64,000 nucleotides of DNA from an uncultured Gammaproteobacteria bacterium (GCA_937139475.1 CAKZQF010000222.1:1-64000); one strand, 5' to 3'; counted from the first letter of the stretch, positions 25,320 through 34,793 are shown. Notes: generated from the letters alone by a model not told the origin. Numbers and translations are program-made.

Positions 25320-25338
25320 TAGTCCAAACGTGTGATGT
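25320..25338 (+). promoter_or_regulatory. shared upstream motif, copy 2
   Basis: TAGTCCAAACGTGTGATGT differs by one base from the copy at 22679-22697. It lies after the terminator and 65 bases before the start of the propeller-like gene, where a promoter is expected. Confidence 0.45.
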
Positions 25339-25402
25339 TACGGATTTATCAACTAGCTAAGGTCAATTATCGCCAAAATAACAATAACTAGTTGGATGGA
25401 TA

Positions 25403-26995
25403 ATGCTTAAATTACTAAAAATTTTACTCACCCTAGTGGTATTTTTTTCCATTGCTGTTTGGTACCAGTTAGGGCGTATGGAGCCTGCTGCGCCAACCCC
25501 TATTGAAGGGGAAAAGGACCAAGTTGTGGTCACCGGTGAACCAGCAATAGCGTCTGCTTTACCATTTGATATGCCGCCACATCCCTTTATGGCTAGTCAG
25601 GGGGTTAATGGCATGCATGGTGATAGCTATAGCTCAGATGTTCATCCGGGGAGCGGTCCGCTAGGTAATTCCCCTCAAATGACGACTCGTGATGGCAGCC
25701 TAAAACCGGGCGGCCAATGTGCGACCATTACCTTTGATAGCAAAGGGCGATTAGTCGCCCTATGTACTGGCCTTACTGGTTTTAACTTACATTTACTTGC
25801 GCCACGTACCCTCGAACTACTGGCGCAATTTCCATTGCCTATTCGCCCATCAACATTCGCTTCAATAAAATATCGTGATAAAAGCCACATCATGGATGAT
25901 AGCTCAGGCGCGTATTTTTACTTAGATAATCAAGACCGCGTTGTGTTTGCTGATTCAGAGCAGAAAATCCGCCGTATTGGTCATCGCCAAAACGCCGAAG
26001 GTCAATGGGAGTTTTATGATGTTGATAGCTGGGATCTATCAAGTGTTGTTCCCCATGACTGTATTACGCCGCTAAATTGGTCGCCAGAGGGGGAATGTGA
26101 CCCAATTACCGCAGTGATGCCTGATCATCATGGGGCCATATGGTTTGTTACCCGCCGTGGTCGCTATGGGGTGTTAGATGTCACAAAAAATGATCCAAGC
26201 CAGGCAATCAAAATGGCTCAGTTTGAAAATGAAGAAATTCAAAATGGCTTTTCAGTTGCCCGAGATGGCGTGTATATCGTCTCAGATCACGCACTATACC
26301 GCATGGCGACAAATGCACAGGGCGAGCCTTCGATTATTTGGAAAGAGTCTTACGATCGCGGTACAACACGTAAAGTTGGCAGTATTAATCAGGGTAGTGG
26401 TAGTACGCCGACACTACTTGGCGAGCGCTATGTAACCATTACAGATAATGCCGATGGAAGAATCAACTTGCTGGTTTATTTACGTGACAAGGATGTAGGT
26501 AAGCACCAATCAAGGCTAATCTGTAAACTGCCTTTATTCAATCGAGGTAGCTCAGCCACCGACAACTCCATGATTGGTTTTAATCGCTCAATCATTGTTG
26601 AAAATAATGCAGGCTACACCCATGCCATGGGACAAACGGACTGGGGAGCTGTTGCTGGTGGCATAACGCGTGTTGATATTCGTGAGGATGAAACCGGTTG
26701 TGATGTGGTATGGCAATCAAATGAAAAAATCCCATCGGTCGTCGCAAAACTGTCGGCGCAAACTGGACTGGCTTATTATTACGGCTTTGAACCTCGCGCT
26801 GATGGTGAAAATGAGTGGCTAATCAAAGCCATCGATTTTCGCAGCGGTAAGACCCAATTCACTATGAGTTTAGGCTCAACTCAATCCTTTGATAATAACT
26901 GGTCGCCAATAACGATTGCTCCCGATGGCACTATCTATGTCGGTGTGTTAAAGGGATTGGTTGCCATTTGGGACAACCCAGCTACAGCCCTATAA
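25403..26995 (+). CDS. membrane-anchored beta-propeller-like protein of unknown function
   Basis: This 530-residue protein has a single N-terminal hydrophobic segment (about 5-23), so it is probably anchored in the inner membrane facing the periplasm, followed by a proline-rich linker. The rest is made of recurring beta-strand blocks with G-x-I/W-F/Y and D-x-x-G patterns (DHHGAIWFVTRRGRYGVLD, APDGTIYVGVLKGLVAIW), as in PQQ-like or SMP-30-like propellers. I cannot name a family. It lies between the TonB receptor and the penicillin-acylase-type gene (18 bases from the latter). Cys pairs at about 105-118, 221-232, 366 and 430 may form disulfides. Confidence 0.75.
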   Translation: MLKLLKILLTLVVFFSIAVWYQLGRMEPAAPTPIEGEKDQVVVTGEPAIASALPFDMPPHPFMASQGVNGMHGDSYSSDVHPGSGPLGNSPQMTTRDGSLKPGGQCATITFDSKGRLVALCTGLTGFNLHLLAPRTLELLAQFPLPIRPSTFASIKYRDKSHIMDDSSGAYFYLDNQDRVVFADSEQKIRRIGHRQNAEGQWEFYDVDSWDLSSVVPHDCITPLNWSPEGECDPITAVMPDHHGAIWFVTRRGRYGVLDVTKNDPSQAIKMAQFENEEIQNGFSVARDGVYIVSDHALYRMATNAQGEPSIIWKESYDRGTTRKVGSINQGSGSTPTLLGERYVTITDNADGRINLLVYLRDKDVGKHQSRLICKLPLFNRGSSATDNSMIGFNRSIIVENNAGYTHAMGQTDWGAVAGGITRVDIREDETGCDVVWQSNEKIPSVVAKLSAQTGLAYYYGFEPRADGENEWLIKAIDFRSGKTQFTMSLGSTQSFDNNWSPITIAPDGTIYVGVLKGLVAIWDNPATAL

Positions 26996-27013
26996 CGTGT
27001 TGATGGACAAATC

Positions 27014-29398
27014 ATGATAAAAAAAATACTAATAGCACTAATTGCTTTAATTATCGCCGGGGGAGTGTACCTCGTTAATTTTGCTAATGGATTTCAGTCC
27101 GAAGGAAAAATAACTCTTTCGATTCTACAAGAGCCCGTAGTGGTGGAGCGCGATGAGCGTATGGTCCCTTATGTTTTTGCGCAAAGTTTAAGTGATGCGC
27201 TAAAAGCACAGGGATATTTAACTGCCCAAGACAGACTCTATCAACTCGAACTCTTTAAGCACCTAGGGCGTGGTCAATTGTCCATGTTCATTGGCGAGCG
27301 AGGCATTAAGGTTGATACGTTAATCCATAACCTTAATATAGCTGATTTAGCAAAGCGTCAAATCGCCGTACTTAATCCGCAGGCGCGGAAATTTTACCTT
27401 GACTATATTGCAGGGATTAACGCCTATATCACTCAAGGGCAGCATGAATTTCCACTGAGTATGAGCTTATTGTCACACACTCCCGATGCATGGACTTTGC
27501 AAGATATTGTGGCGCTGCAATTTTTTCAAATTTGGAGTTCAAGTGCCAATTGGAAAACTGAACTGCTAACTCAGCAAGCGATTGACAAATTAGGTAGTAA
27601 GCAGGCCTATGAAATAGCCATGCTCAGTGTTAATCCAGATGATGAATCAATCGGTATTCGGCAACGGGAGCAAAGTGTTAATCATATGCCGCTGAATTTA
27701 ACCATCGAGCAAGCGTGGTTAGATGCATTTCCTGATGTTGAGGCCGCGGCCAGCAATGCATGGGCAACGACAAAGTCTCGCTCAAAAAATGCTTTACCCA
27801 TCTTAGTGAATAGCCCGCACCTTGACGCGACAACGCTTCCTGGATTTTGGTATCCGATGGGAATCTTTACCCCGGACTTTAAGGCGGTTGGGGTTGCACC
27901 GCCGGGTACGCCTGGGTTTGGTATCGCCCGTACCAATCATATTGCTTTTGGGGCAACTAATGGTTATAGCGATGGTATTGACTTATATATAGAAACTTTA
28001 GATCCAAACAATCCTGGCTATTATCTAGAAGGCGACATTAGCAAGCCGTTAATCGTGCGCGAGGAAACTATTTGGGTTAAAGATAGCGAGGCTGAAGGTG
28101 GCTATCGAGAGCAAAAATTGACGATTAGAAATACCTCACGAGGTCCGCTGATTTCAGATCATGGCATGGCGTTAAGTGATAACCGAGCCATCTCACTTCG
28201 CTGGGCAACCATTGAAGCACCGCTAACCTCCAGCATGGGGACTGACAAACTATTGGTGGCAAAGACGGTAGAACAAGCCAAACTCGCGATGGCAGAGACG
28301 GCAGCTCCATTAAGCCAGATAGTGGTAGATAGCCGCGGTAGTATTGCGCGAATATCCTCTGGTCATGTACCAATTCGAGTTAAAGGGGATGGCGCTAGGC
28401 CATACGTTATTACTGATTCACAGGATAATTGGCAAGGCATTATTCCAGCTAATGAAATGCCAATGAACATTAATCCTGCCCGTGACTGGGTTGGCACAGC
28501 CAATCACCGTATTGTTAAAGCAGATTATCCTTATCAATACTCAACCTACTTTTCACCGTCATGGCGCTATCGTCGCATTGGTGAGTTTATTGAAAATCGA
28601 GAGCCGCTTAGCAGTGACGATCACCGGGAGCTGGTGAACGATGTTAAAAACCCAATGGCCCAAATATTACAACCTATTATTGTTAAAGCGTTGGCCAAAG
28701 AACCGCAACTCGCTAACATGACAACAGAGCTTAAAAACTGGGATTTTTTTGATAAGAAAGAGGCGGTCGCACCGACCATTTTTCAAGTGTTTATATGGCA
28801 ATTAGCCACACTGACGTTTGAACATAAATTAGGTGAACAGTTAAGCGAGCAATGGCTAGATACCAGCTATTTGTGGCAAGAGCGACTCGTTGCTATGCTG
28901 AGTCAGCCAGCCCACGCTTGGTTTGATAATCCGAACACGCCAGACATTGAAACAACCAACCAAATAATTGTTAAAGCAATGACCCAAACTCAGCAATATT
29001 TGTCAGATAAATTTGGTGACGATATGAGTCGCTGGCAATGGGGGGATCTGCACACGGTTACCTTGAAAAGTCCGGTGATCCCAGGTGAAGCGATGGCAAG
29101 GTTGTTTGGCGGTGGCGTGCACCCTTTTGATGGCTCAGGTGAAACATTAAACCGCGGACTTTATAAATATAGCCAGGGGTTTGATAGTCGTTTCGTTGAC
29201 TCCGTGCGTTTTATTGCGGACATGTCTGATCCTGACAAAATAACAGCGGTTATACCCGGTGGCAGCAGTGGCCGCTATGTCAATGAGCATTTAAGCGATC
29301 AGTCACAAGCGTGGCTTGATGGCGGGGCTTACCCTATTTGGTTTAACCCACAAAAAGTTAAACAGCACAGTACTAAGCAACTTGTGTTTAAGCCCTAG
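27014..29398 (+). CDS. penicillin acylase family Ntn-hydrolase
   Basis: This 794-residue protein has an N-terminal hydrophobic segment (about 4-22) and the penicillin-acylase layout: alpha chain, spacer and beta chain. The predicted self-processing site is before Ser247 in AAASNAWATTKS, giving the nucleophile Ser at the new N-terminus. The conserved NSPHL and substrate-pocket blocks follow, and the C-terminal PGGSSGRYVNEHLSDQ is typical. These enzymes hydrolyse amide bonds (penicillins, acyl-homoserine lactones, aculeacin) in the periplasm. Following a TonB receptor and close to steroid genes, it may release an amino acid or other group from a conjugated substrate, which is inference. Confidence 0.9.
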   Translation: MIKKILIALIALIIAGGVYLVNFANGFQSEGKITLSILQEPVVVERDERMVPYVFAQSLSDALKAQGYLTAQDRLYQLELFKHLGRGQLSMFIGERGIKVDTLIHNLNIADLAKRQIAVLNPQARKFYLDYIAGINAYITQGQHEFPLSMSLLSHTPDAWTLQDIVALQFFQIWSSSANWKTELLTQQAIDKLGSKQAYEIAMLSVNPDDESIGIRQREQSVNHMPLNLTIEQAWLDAFPDVEAAASNAWATTKSRSKNALPILVNSPHLDATTLPGFWYPMGIFTPDFKAVGVAPPGTPGFGIARTNHIAFGATNGYSDGIDLYIETLDPNNPGYYLEGDISKPLIVREETIWVKDSEAEGGYREQKLTIRNTSRGPLISDHGMALSDNRAISLRWATIEAPLTSSMGTDKLLVAKTVEQAKLAMAETAAPLSQIVVDSRGSIARISSGHVPIRVKGDGARPYVITDSQDNWQGIIPANEMPMNINPARDWVGTANHRIVKADYPYQYSTYFSPSWRYRRIGEFIENREPLSSDDHRELVNDVKNPMAQILQPIIVKALAKEPQLANMTTELKNWDFFDKKEAVAPTIFQVFIWQLATLTFEHKLGEQLSEQWLDTSYLWQERLVAMLSQPAHAWFDNPNTPDIETTNQIIVKAMTQTQQYLSDKFGDDMSRWQWGDLHTVTLKSPVIPGEAMARLFGGGVHPFDGSGETLNRGLYKYSQGFDSRFVDSVRFIADMSDPDKITAVIPGGSSGRYVNEHLSDQSQAWLDGGAYPIWFNPQKVKQHSTKQLVFKP

Positions 29399-29417
29399 TT
29401 CACTTGAATCGCGCTAG

Positions 29418-29481
29418 ACAAGCCTGCCTAGTGGTTTACTCTCCAACAATAAATGGAGAGTAAGTTACTGGGCTTTTTTAT
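29418..29481 (+). terminator. terminator-like hairpin after the acylase gene
   Basis: TTACTCTCC (29436-29444) pairs with GGAGAGTAA (29455-29463). An imperfect outer extension pairs A-G-C-C with G-G-C-T before a run of six T. It lies about 20-80 bases after the acylase stop. The remaining bases to 29707 show no convincing gene. Confidence 0.65.
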
Positions 29482-29707
29482 TGAATCTATCCTAACACTT
29501 GTTAAAACCGCGACTGCAATTCCTCAGACAAATCGTTCGGATATGGGCTTAAATAGCGCTATACCGTTATGCTTTGCCAGCGTAGGATATTGCGTAAAAT
29601 CAAAGATGTTGTATGTTTTTTTGCATGGTTTGGCATAACCTTTAGTGCTATGTTAACTTTGTTTCTTGTTCCCTGTTACTTTCGAGTATTAGTTTAGTGA
29701 GATTGCC

Positions 29708-30283
29708 ATGACAACAAAAACTTACCTTGATCCACAAAACTTGCTAGATGATTCATTTCGTCTTGGCGCAAAAATTTTAAATGATGGCTTTAAACCGACC
29801 TATATTATTGCTATCTGGCGCGGTGGTACACCCGTTGGTGTCGCTGTTCAAGAATTCTTAGCCTATTACGGGATTAAGACAGATCATATCGCAATACGCA
29901 CATCATCCTACAGTGCCGGAATTGATGGACGTAATAAAGAAGTACTTATTCATGGGGTTGACTATCTGATAAAGAACATCACTCACCAAGATAAACTACT
30001 TATCGTTGATGATGTTTATGATACTGGCCATACGATCCAAGCGGTTATTAGTGAATTAAAGAAAAAGTGTCGTCAAAACACGCCTGAAGATATTCGTGTC
30101 GCCGTGCCTTACTTTAAGCCTACTCGCAATCAAACGGGTATAGCTCCTGAGTATTATTTACACGAGACAGCCGAATGGCTGAAGTATCCCCATTCGCTAG
30201 AAGGGCTGAGTGTCGAAGAGATCGCGACCCATCGTCCAGAACTTTTTGACATCATTAAACATTTAATTCCAGCGCAAGGATAA
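29708..30283 (+). CDS. phosphoribosyltransferase family protein, copy 1
   Basis: This 191-residue type I phosphoribosyltransferase has the PRPP-binding motif DKLLIVDDVYDTGHTIQ and the early segment YIIAIWRGGTPVG. The family links a purine or similar base to PRPP, and proteins of this length in Alteromonadales are usually annotated as hypoxanthine-type enzymes. Here the substrate cannot be fixed. A paralogue of exactly the same length follows 5 bases downstream, so the two are a tandem duplication in one operon. Start is ATG at 29708 after GTGAGATTGCC. Cytosolic. Confidence 0.85.
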   Translation: MTTKTYLDPQNLLDDSFRLGAKILNDGFKPTYIIAIWRGGTPVGVAVQEFLAYYGIKTDHIAIRTSSYSAGIDGRNKEVLIHGVDYLIKNITHQDKLLIVDDVYDTGHTIQAVISELKKKCRQNTPEDIRVAVPYFKPTRNQTGIAPEYYLHETAEWLKYPHSLEGLSVEEIATHRPELFDIIKHLIPAQG

Positions 30284-30288
30284 AACCC

Positions 30289-30864
30289 ATGGAAAAATTA
30301 TTCATTAATGAAAGTGATTTGATCCAAGACTCCTTTCGTCTTGGCGCAAAAATTTATGAAAGCGGTTTTCGACCTGACTTCATTGTGGGGATCTGGCGTG
30401 GTGGCAGCACTGTGGGTATTTACGTCCAGGAGTGTTTGCAATATTTAGGAATCGAAACTGATCATATTGCTATTCGTACATCATACCAAGGCTTGCCAAG
30501 CTATCAGGAAATGATTGAAGAGCAAACGATTAAGGTACACGGCTTAAAGTATTTGCTAGAAAACCTAAATCATGATGACAAGTTACTTATCGTTGATGAT
30601 GTTTATAGCTCAGGTAAAAGCATCGAGGCGGTTATCACGCAGCTATCAAAGCGGGCGAAGCGTAACCTGCCAAAGGATATTAGAATCGCCGTACCTTGGT
30701 ATAAGCCGTCACAAAACCGTTCGATTCGCCAGCCAGATTACTTTGTCAACACCAGCGACAAATGGTTGGTGCAGCCTTATGAAATCGTTGGGCTGAGTGA
30801 GGAAGAAATTGCTCAAAACAAGCCTAACCTCATACCAATTATGCAAAGCGTTAACGCAAAGTAA
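30289..30864 (+). CDS. phosphoribosyltransferase family protein, copy 2
   Basis: This 191-residue paralogue of the preceding gene keeps the PRPP motif as DKLLIVDDVYSSGKSIEA and the FIVGIWRGGSTVG segment. The two differ mainly in the flexible loop around residues 65-85 (SSYSAGIDGRNKE in copy 1, SYQGLPSYQEMIEEQ here), the region that often contacts substrate or closes over PRPP. They may therefore use different bases or form a heteromer. It is coupled to copy 1 with 5 bases between. Confidence 0.85.
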   Translation: MEKLFINESDLIQDSFRLGAKIYESGFRPDFIVGIWRGGSTVGIYVQECLQYLGIETDHIAIRTSYQGLPSYQEMIEEQTIKVHGLKYLLENLNHDDKLLIVDDVYSSGKSIEAVITQLSKRAKRNLPKDIRIAVPWYKPSQNRSIRQPDYFVNTSDKWLVQPYEIVGLSEEEIAQNKPNLIPIMQSVNAK

Positions 30865-31131
30865 ACACTCAGTTGCCGCGCTATTATGCGCGGCTATTTT
30901 ATTTTCACTCAACTATCCTAGTCGCATTCCAAGTGGATTACATAACTGCCCATTTGGGCTAGCTAAAATCAACAACAATGCTAGCGCCTCATGCGAGTCT
31001 TCCTTAGTGGCGTCCTGTTGGTCAGTGCGTTACTCTCATTTTCAATCGCCAGCAGGTTTTAACACTTAGCGTATGAAATAACGTATGATGCCTTTCGATG
31101 TGCCAACTACCCAGTCAAAAGATTACTTTTT

Positions 31132-31467
31132 ATGCGAAAAACAGACAAAAAACTAGATAACCAAATTAGAATTGGATTAACCGAGGTGTGCGATAACGCC
31201 TTAAAAGAGATTGATGGCTTTTTGTGGCTCACTCACATGGTTAATTACAAGGAGTTTCCTAAAAGTTTGAAAATTGTCTGCGTTTTTGAATCTAATGATG
31301 ATGTCGCGAACCTTAAAATAAACGGCGAGGCGAGGTTGGTCGAGCTAATTAACAATAAGTTGACTGCCATAAAAATAAAGTTAACCAATCCGAGCCTGCA
31401 TATTCATTATGATAGCGATGAAGCATGTGCAAAAAGCCACCAGGGACACTGGGCAAAACGGCTGTGA
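31132..31467 (+). CDS. small conserved protein of unknown function
   Basis: This 111-residue protein is charged and soluble, with alternating helix and strand (LTEVCDNALKEIDGFLWLTH, LKIVCVFESNDD). It resembles small proteins I remember from Shewanella and relatives that are sometimes labelled Fis family without a visible helix-turn-helix. No known domain is recognised here. It is followed after 119 bases by a small membrane protein gene. The 267 bases before it show no gene. Confidence 0.7.
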   Translation: MRKTDKKLDNQIRIGLTEVCDNALKEIDGFLWLTHMVNYKEFPKSLKIVCVFESNDDVANLKINGEARLVELINNKLTAIKIKLTNPSLHIHYDSDEACAKSHQGHWAKRL

Positions 31468-31586
31468 TAAAAATAAGCTTAATTTACCTACCATAATAGG
31501 ATAAAGATTGATTAAGATCGTCTCCGCGGTGCTCAGTTAAGGCATACTGATTACATTTTTTAATTCACATTTATAGGGTTGAATAC

Positions 31587-31895
31587 ATGGCGCAGGAGCC
31601 CCTTCAGAAAATTTTACGGATATTAAGTTTCGCCCCGCTAGTGGCTAGTGTAATCGTTGGCTTGATTATTTATATGGCCTTTAAGTATGAGCCTGAAGAT
31701 ATTCCCGGTATGGCTTATGTCGTTAGCTTTACGCTAGCAGAGGGAATGATGTTAGTGGCGGCTATAGGCATTTTAAGCACTGTAAAAATAAAGGTTAAAA
31801 CAAATTTAATCTTCGCTTTACGTTATGCCAATATTGGTGTGTTAACAGCTGCTGGTGTTGTTGGTTTTGTTACCTTTATGCAGATGGCTCCTTAG
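31587..31895 (+). CDS. small inner-membrane protein of unknown function
   Basis: This 102-residue protein has three hydrophobic segments at about 13-31, 42-61 and 77-97, with short charged loops (KYEPEDIPGM). It looks like a small integral membrane protein. I recognise no family. The ATG at 31587 is preceded by the sequence ATAGGGTTGAATAC, a fair ribosome site. Confidence 0.7.
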   Translation: MAQEPLQKILRILSFAPLVASVIVGLIIYMAFKYEPEDIPGMAYVVSFTLAEGMMLVAAIGILSTVKIKVKTNLIFALRYANIGVLTAAGVVGFVTFMQMAP

Positions 31896-31904
31896 ATACT
31901 TCAT

Positions 31905-31939
31905 GCGCTTGCTCCTAAAACAACTTAACTGGCAAGCGC
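31905..31939. terminator. possible bidirectional hairpin between convergent genes
   Basis: GCGCTTGC (31905-31912) pairs with GCAAGCGC (31932-31939) across a 19-base loop, between convergent genes ending at 31895 and 31949. The long loop and weak T-tract make it only a possible terminator. Confidence 0.3.
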
Positions 31940-31948
31940 TACGATAGA

Positions 31949-33448
31949 TTACATCCAACTTCGCTTTGTCGACTCCACGATAAACAATGTCTTATCAATA
32001 ATTTGTTGGGCAGTTTGTTGCGGCATAAATGGCACTTTCTGTACGCCTGAAGCGAGCACAAGTGAAATAGAAGCCAACTTTCGATGGGCCATTAAGAGAC
32101 TTTGGTGGTATTTGGTTTGCTGCACCTTATGGATTGGGAACACGTAGTAATTAACTCCAAATAATCCTTTGCGCACATACATAAAATTATTGTCTATTGC
32201 ATACCCCCAGCGATACCAGCGTATTACAATCAGTAGGGATAGCAACGTCATGCTGACAACAACAATTAGCGCTAATTGCCACTGTTGATGGTAAAGCGAT
32301 GCCCCAATCAGTGCTGTTGCAATTGGCGTTAATAATAAGATGTGCCTTAAAATAAAGCGTTTACTAATTGGCAAGAATTCGATAGTTGCAAGTGCGTTTT
32401 TCGGCCACACATCGAGAATTAGGCTATTAAATTGTTGCTGAGTAACCGATGGCACCATTATCTTGTTGCGTACTTCATGACCCGGTTTGCTTCGCTGTTG
32501 GCTCTTTGTTTGTTCAAAACGCAGGTTTATCCGTTTAACTAAAATGTCCAGCCAATCTTGCTGGCTAATGACTAGTTGCAGGCGTGGTAGCTTCATGACC
32601 ACTTCATGATGAGTAAATAACCCGCTTCGCCTAATATAATTCTTTCCTTGCTTGCTCAGTGTATAACCGTAAAACGCAATGATTGATCCGAAAACCGAAA
32701 ACAATACCACAATAAGGTAGCTAACCATTAACACCCCTAGGGCGTATAAACCAAGCTGCCACCAAGCATGTGTGGCAGGCGAAAAGACTTCGCTAAAATT
32801 AAATCCAAATGATGTTAACAGCTCGTTGGTTTTTTTGGCTGCCGCATCCATAAAGGGGGCGAGCAGAGCAAAGAATATCCATATTCTGTTGTTGGTGATG
32901 CCATGAATGATTAAGTCTTTTAAAGAACGTTGATTTAAAACGATCTCGTCGATATTACTTGGTGCTGCGTCGTTAGGGGTCGCCCGTTGGCGTGGCGAAA
33001 CTTGGCTCAGGATTTTACTTTTCAGTTTCTGCGCTAACATATCATTTAATGCCACGATTTTTGCTTCGCTTTTAGCTGAGCCCGCTGTATCTAATTCTAC
33101 TGTGGTATAACGAAATGGTCGAAAATAGAAAGGGGCGATAAGCTTAACATTTTGAATACGGGTAAAAGGCAGGTTAAGGTGCAATTTTTTAAATACGCCG
33201 GATTTAATCTCTATAGTGTGCTCAGTTAAACGAAACTTGAAAAAATAATATTGTAGAAATGCACTAAACCCAAGTAATCCGATAAATCCACCGATGCAAA
33301 GAATTAACCATACAGGGTTGTCCAAGACGACATTATAGCTGGTGATCACAAGTGGGATGGTATAAATAAGATTGTTGACTAATACGGAAATATCATTGGC
33401 GACAAAATAGAACAAGGCAATAGGGGAAACGCGTTGCCAGTTATTCAT
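31949..33448 (-). CDS. bacterial PH (bPH2) domain membrane protein, YdbT-like
   Basis: This is a protein of about 499 residues with several membrane segments and repeated bacterial PH domains, as in YdbT. Each repeat starts with a short strand after a membrane pair (FRLTEHTIEIKSGVFKKLHL; YTLSKQGKNYIRRSGLFTHH; YAIDNNFMYVRKGLF) and includes an R/K-hQ block (LPFTRIQNVK, FPIHKVQQTKYHQ). The family is membrane-associated; exact role unclear. I place the start at ATG 33448, overlapping the upstream stop by 8 bases and 11 bases after AAGGA; ATG 33460 or TTG 33472 are alternatives. Confidence 0.85.
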   Translation of the reverse strand: MNNWQRVSPIALFYFVANDISVLVNNLIYTIPLVITSYNVVLDNPVWLILCIGGFIGLLGFSAFLQYYFFKFRLTEHTIEIKSGVFKKLHLNLPFTRIQNVKLIAPFYFRPFRYTTVELDTAGSAKSEAKIVALNDMLAQKLKSKILSQVSPRQRATPNDAAPSNIDEIVLNQRSLKDLIIHGITNNRIWIFFALLAPFMDAAAKKTNELLTSFGFNFSEVFSPATHAWWQLGLYALGVLMVSYLIVVLFSVFGSIIAFYGYTLSKQGKNYIRRSGLFTHHEVVMKLPRLQLVISQQDWLDILVKRINLRFEQTKSQQRSKPGHEVRNKIMVPSVTQQQFNSLILDVWPKNALATIEFLPISKRFILRHILLLTPIATALIGASLYHQQWQLALIVVVSMTLLSLLIVIRWYRWGYAIDNNFMYVRKGLFGVNYYVFPIHKVQQTKYHQSLLMAHRKLASISLVLASGVQKVPFMPQQTAQQIIDKTLFIVESTKRSWM

Positions 33449-33983
33449 GATAAGCGACATCCTTATGCTCAAGAATGTATTGGCGCAGGGATGTTGCTTG
33501 CTTTAGCGTGAGCCCGGGGAGTGAAAAAGTATGTTGAGAGCCTCCGGCACTGAAAACTTGAATAGTGGCAAGGCCGAATTTACGTTCAATAGGCCCACGC
33601 TTTAATTCAATATGTTGCAGTCTTAAAAATGGTTGGGTAACTACTTTTTTAAAGAACACACCGCTATACATCGTGATATCTAACTCCCGAACTTGGTAAG
33701 CAATGGCGCGATCGTATAAATAGCCATATAGCATGCTAAAAGTTCCAAACGCAGCGACTACCACAATCGCCCAATGAATGGCGTTGTGGTAGTTTGGCTT
33801 TAGTACAAAAAACACCTCATATTTGAGCACCAGCAATACAATGAATAATAAAAAAGTAAGGCTCGCCCGTATTGCTAGGTTGACTTGATAGTAGAGCGGC
33901 ATGAGGTCTTTTTTGGGTACTTGTTGTACTCTCGGGATTTCATCAAGGTTGATTACATTATTGTCAAACGCGCTATCAGGCAT
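33441..33983 (-). CDS. bacterial PH domain membrane protein, YdbS-like
   Basis: This 180-residue protein has two membrane segments (about 35-52 and 62-80) and one bPH2 domain (YQVRELDITMYSGVFFKKVV, PFLRLQHIELKRGP, FGLATIQVFSAGG). It is the YdbS partner of the larger YdbT-like protein, whose gene overlaps its end, so the two are translationally coupled. The pair is widespread; the function is probably membrane-lipid or envelope related but unproven. Confidence 0.88.
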   Translation of the reverse strand: MPDSAFDNNVINLDEIPRVQQVPKKDLMPLYYQVNLAIRASLTFLLFIVLLVLKYEVFFVLKPNYHNAIHWAIVVVAAFGTFSMLYGYLYDRAIAYQVRELDITMYSGVFFKKVVTQPFLRLQHIELKRGPIERKFGLATIQVFSAGGSQHTFSLPGLTLKQATSLRQYILEHKDVAYHE

Positions 33984-34064
33984 AAATTGATTCTTAAAAA
34001 GGTTGATTTACTCTTTAAATTAAAGACAGTATTAGGGCAAATAGCAATAGGAGAGCGTTGAACA

Positions 34065-34631
34065 GTGGACAAATTGATGACTGGGACGAATAAAAGAATT
34101 ATTGAAGTATTACCCTATAAGCCACAATGGTCTGAGAAGTTTGATTGCGAGAGCAAGTTAATCACCAGCGAACTAGGGAATATCGTGTTGAACATTCACC
34201 ACATTGGCAGTACAGCGGTTAAAGGCCTACCTGCCAAACCGGTTATTGATATGTTGCTTGAGGTCTCCAGCCTTGAAGCGTTGGATCGCAATAATAGTGC
34301 TATGCAGGCACTAGGCTATCTAGCCAAAGGTGAAAACGGATTAGCTGGGCGGCGTTATTTTCAAAAAGGCGGAGAAAATCGCTCTCACCACCTCCATGCC
34401 TTCGCTAAAGATGATGAAAGTCTATTGCGTCACCTTGCCTTTAGGGACTATTTGCGCGCCCACCCAGATGTCGCTGCCCAATACGCGGATATTAAGTTGG
34501 ACGCGGTGAAGCATTGCAATAATCAAATTACCAATTATATGCGTTATAAAAATGCATTTATCCAGCATCATGAAGCGCTAGCAATAATCTGGTTTAAAGG
34601 AACAACAAGCTCACCGGGTAAAGCGCAATGA
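34065..34631 (+). CDS. GrpB family protein
   Basis: This 188-residue protein has the GrpB signature: VLPYKPQWSEKF at the start, the nucleotidyltransferase-like HHIGSTAVKGLPAKPVIDML, and HHLHAFAKDD. The family belongs to the nucleotidyltransferase superfamily and is found alone or fused to CoaE (dephospho-CoA kinase). The function is not settled. The start is a GTG at 34065 after GGAGAG; an in-frame ATG at 34077 is an alternative that still keeps the domain. Cytosolic. Confidence 0.88.
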   Translation: MDKLMTGTNKRIIEVLPYKPQWSEKFDCESKLITSELGNIVLNIHHIGSTAVKGLPAKPVIDMLLEVSSLEALDRNNSAMQALGYLAKGENGLAGRRYFQKGGENRSHHLHAFAKDDESLLRHLAFRDYLRAHPDVAAQYADIKLDAVKHCNNQITNYMRYKNAFIQHHEALAIIWFKGTTSSPGKAQ

Positions 34632-34793
34632 TATTAGCCATGATGCTAACATCTGTTTTTATACTATAAAAGCAATGGGTTACGACGCTTTTGCGGGCGC
34701 GTGTCATATCGATTTTTCTGTTTGTCACATCAATGACGTAGTTAGAAAGGGCATTTCCCCGTAATAGTAATAGTGATTAAGGGGAGATTAGTA

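Noticed and set aside
29453-29638. ORF of 61 codons after the acylase gene
   Set aside because: Starts inside the terminator hairpin and has no ribosome site.
30797-31069. ORF of 90 codons overlapping the end of the second phosphoribosyltransferase
   Set aside because: Starts inside a well-supported gene in another frame and has low-quality, Ser/Ala/Cys-rich translation.
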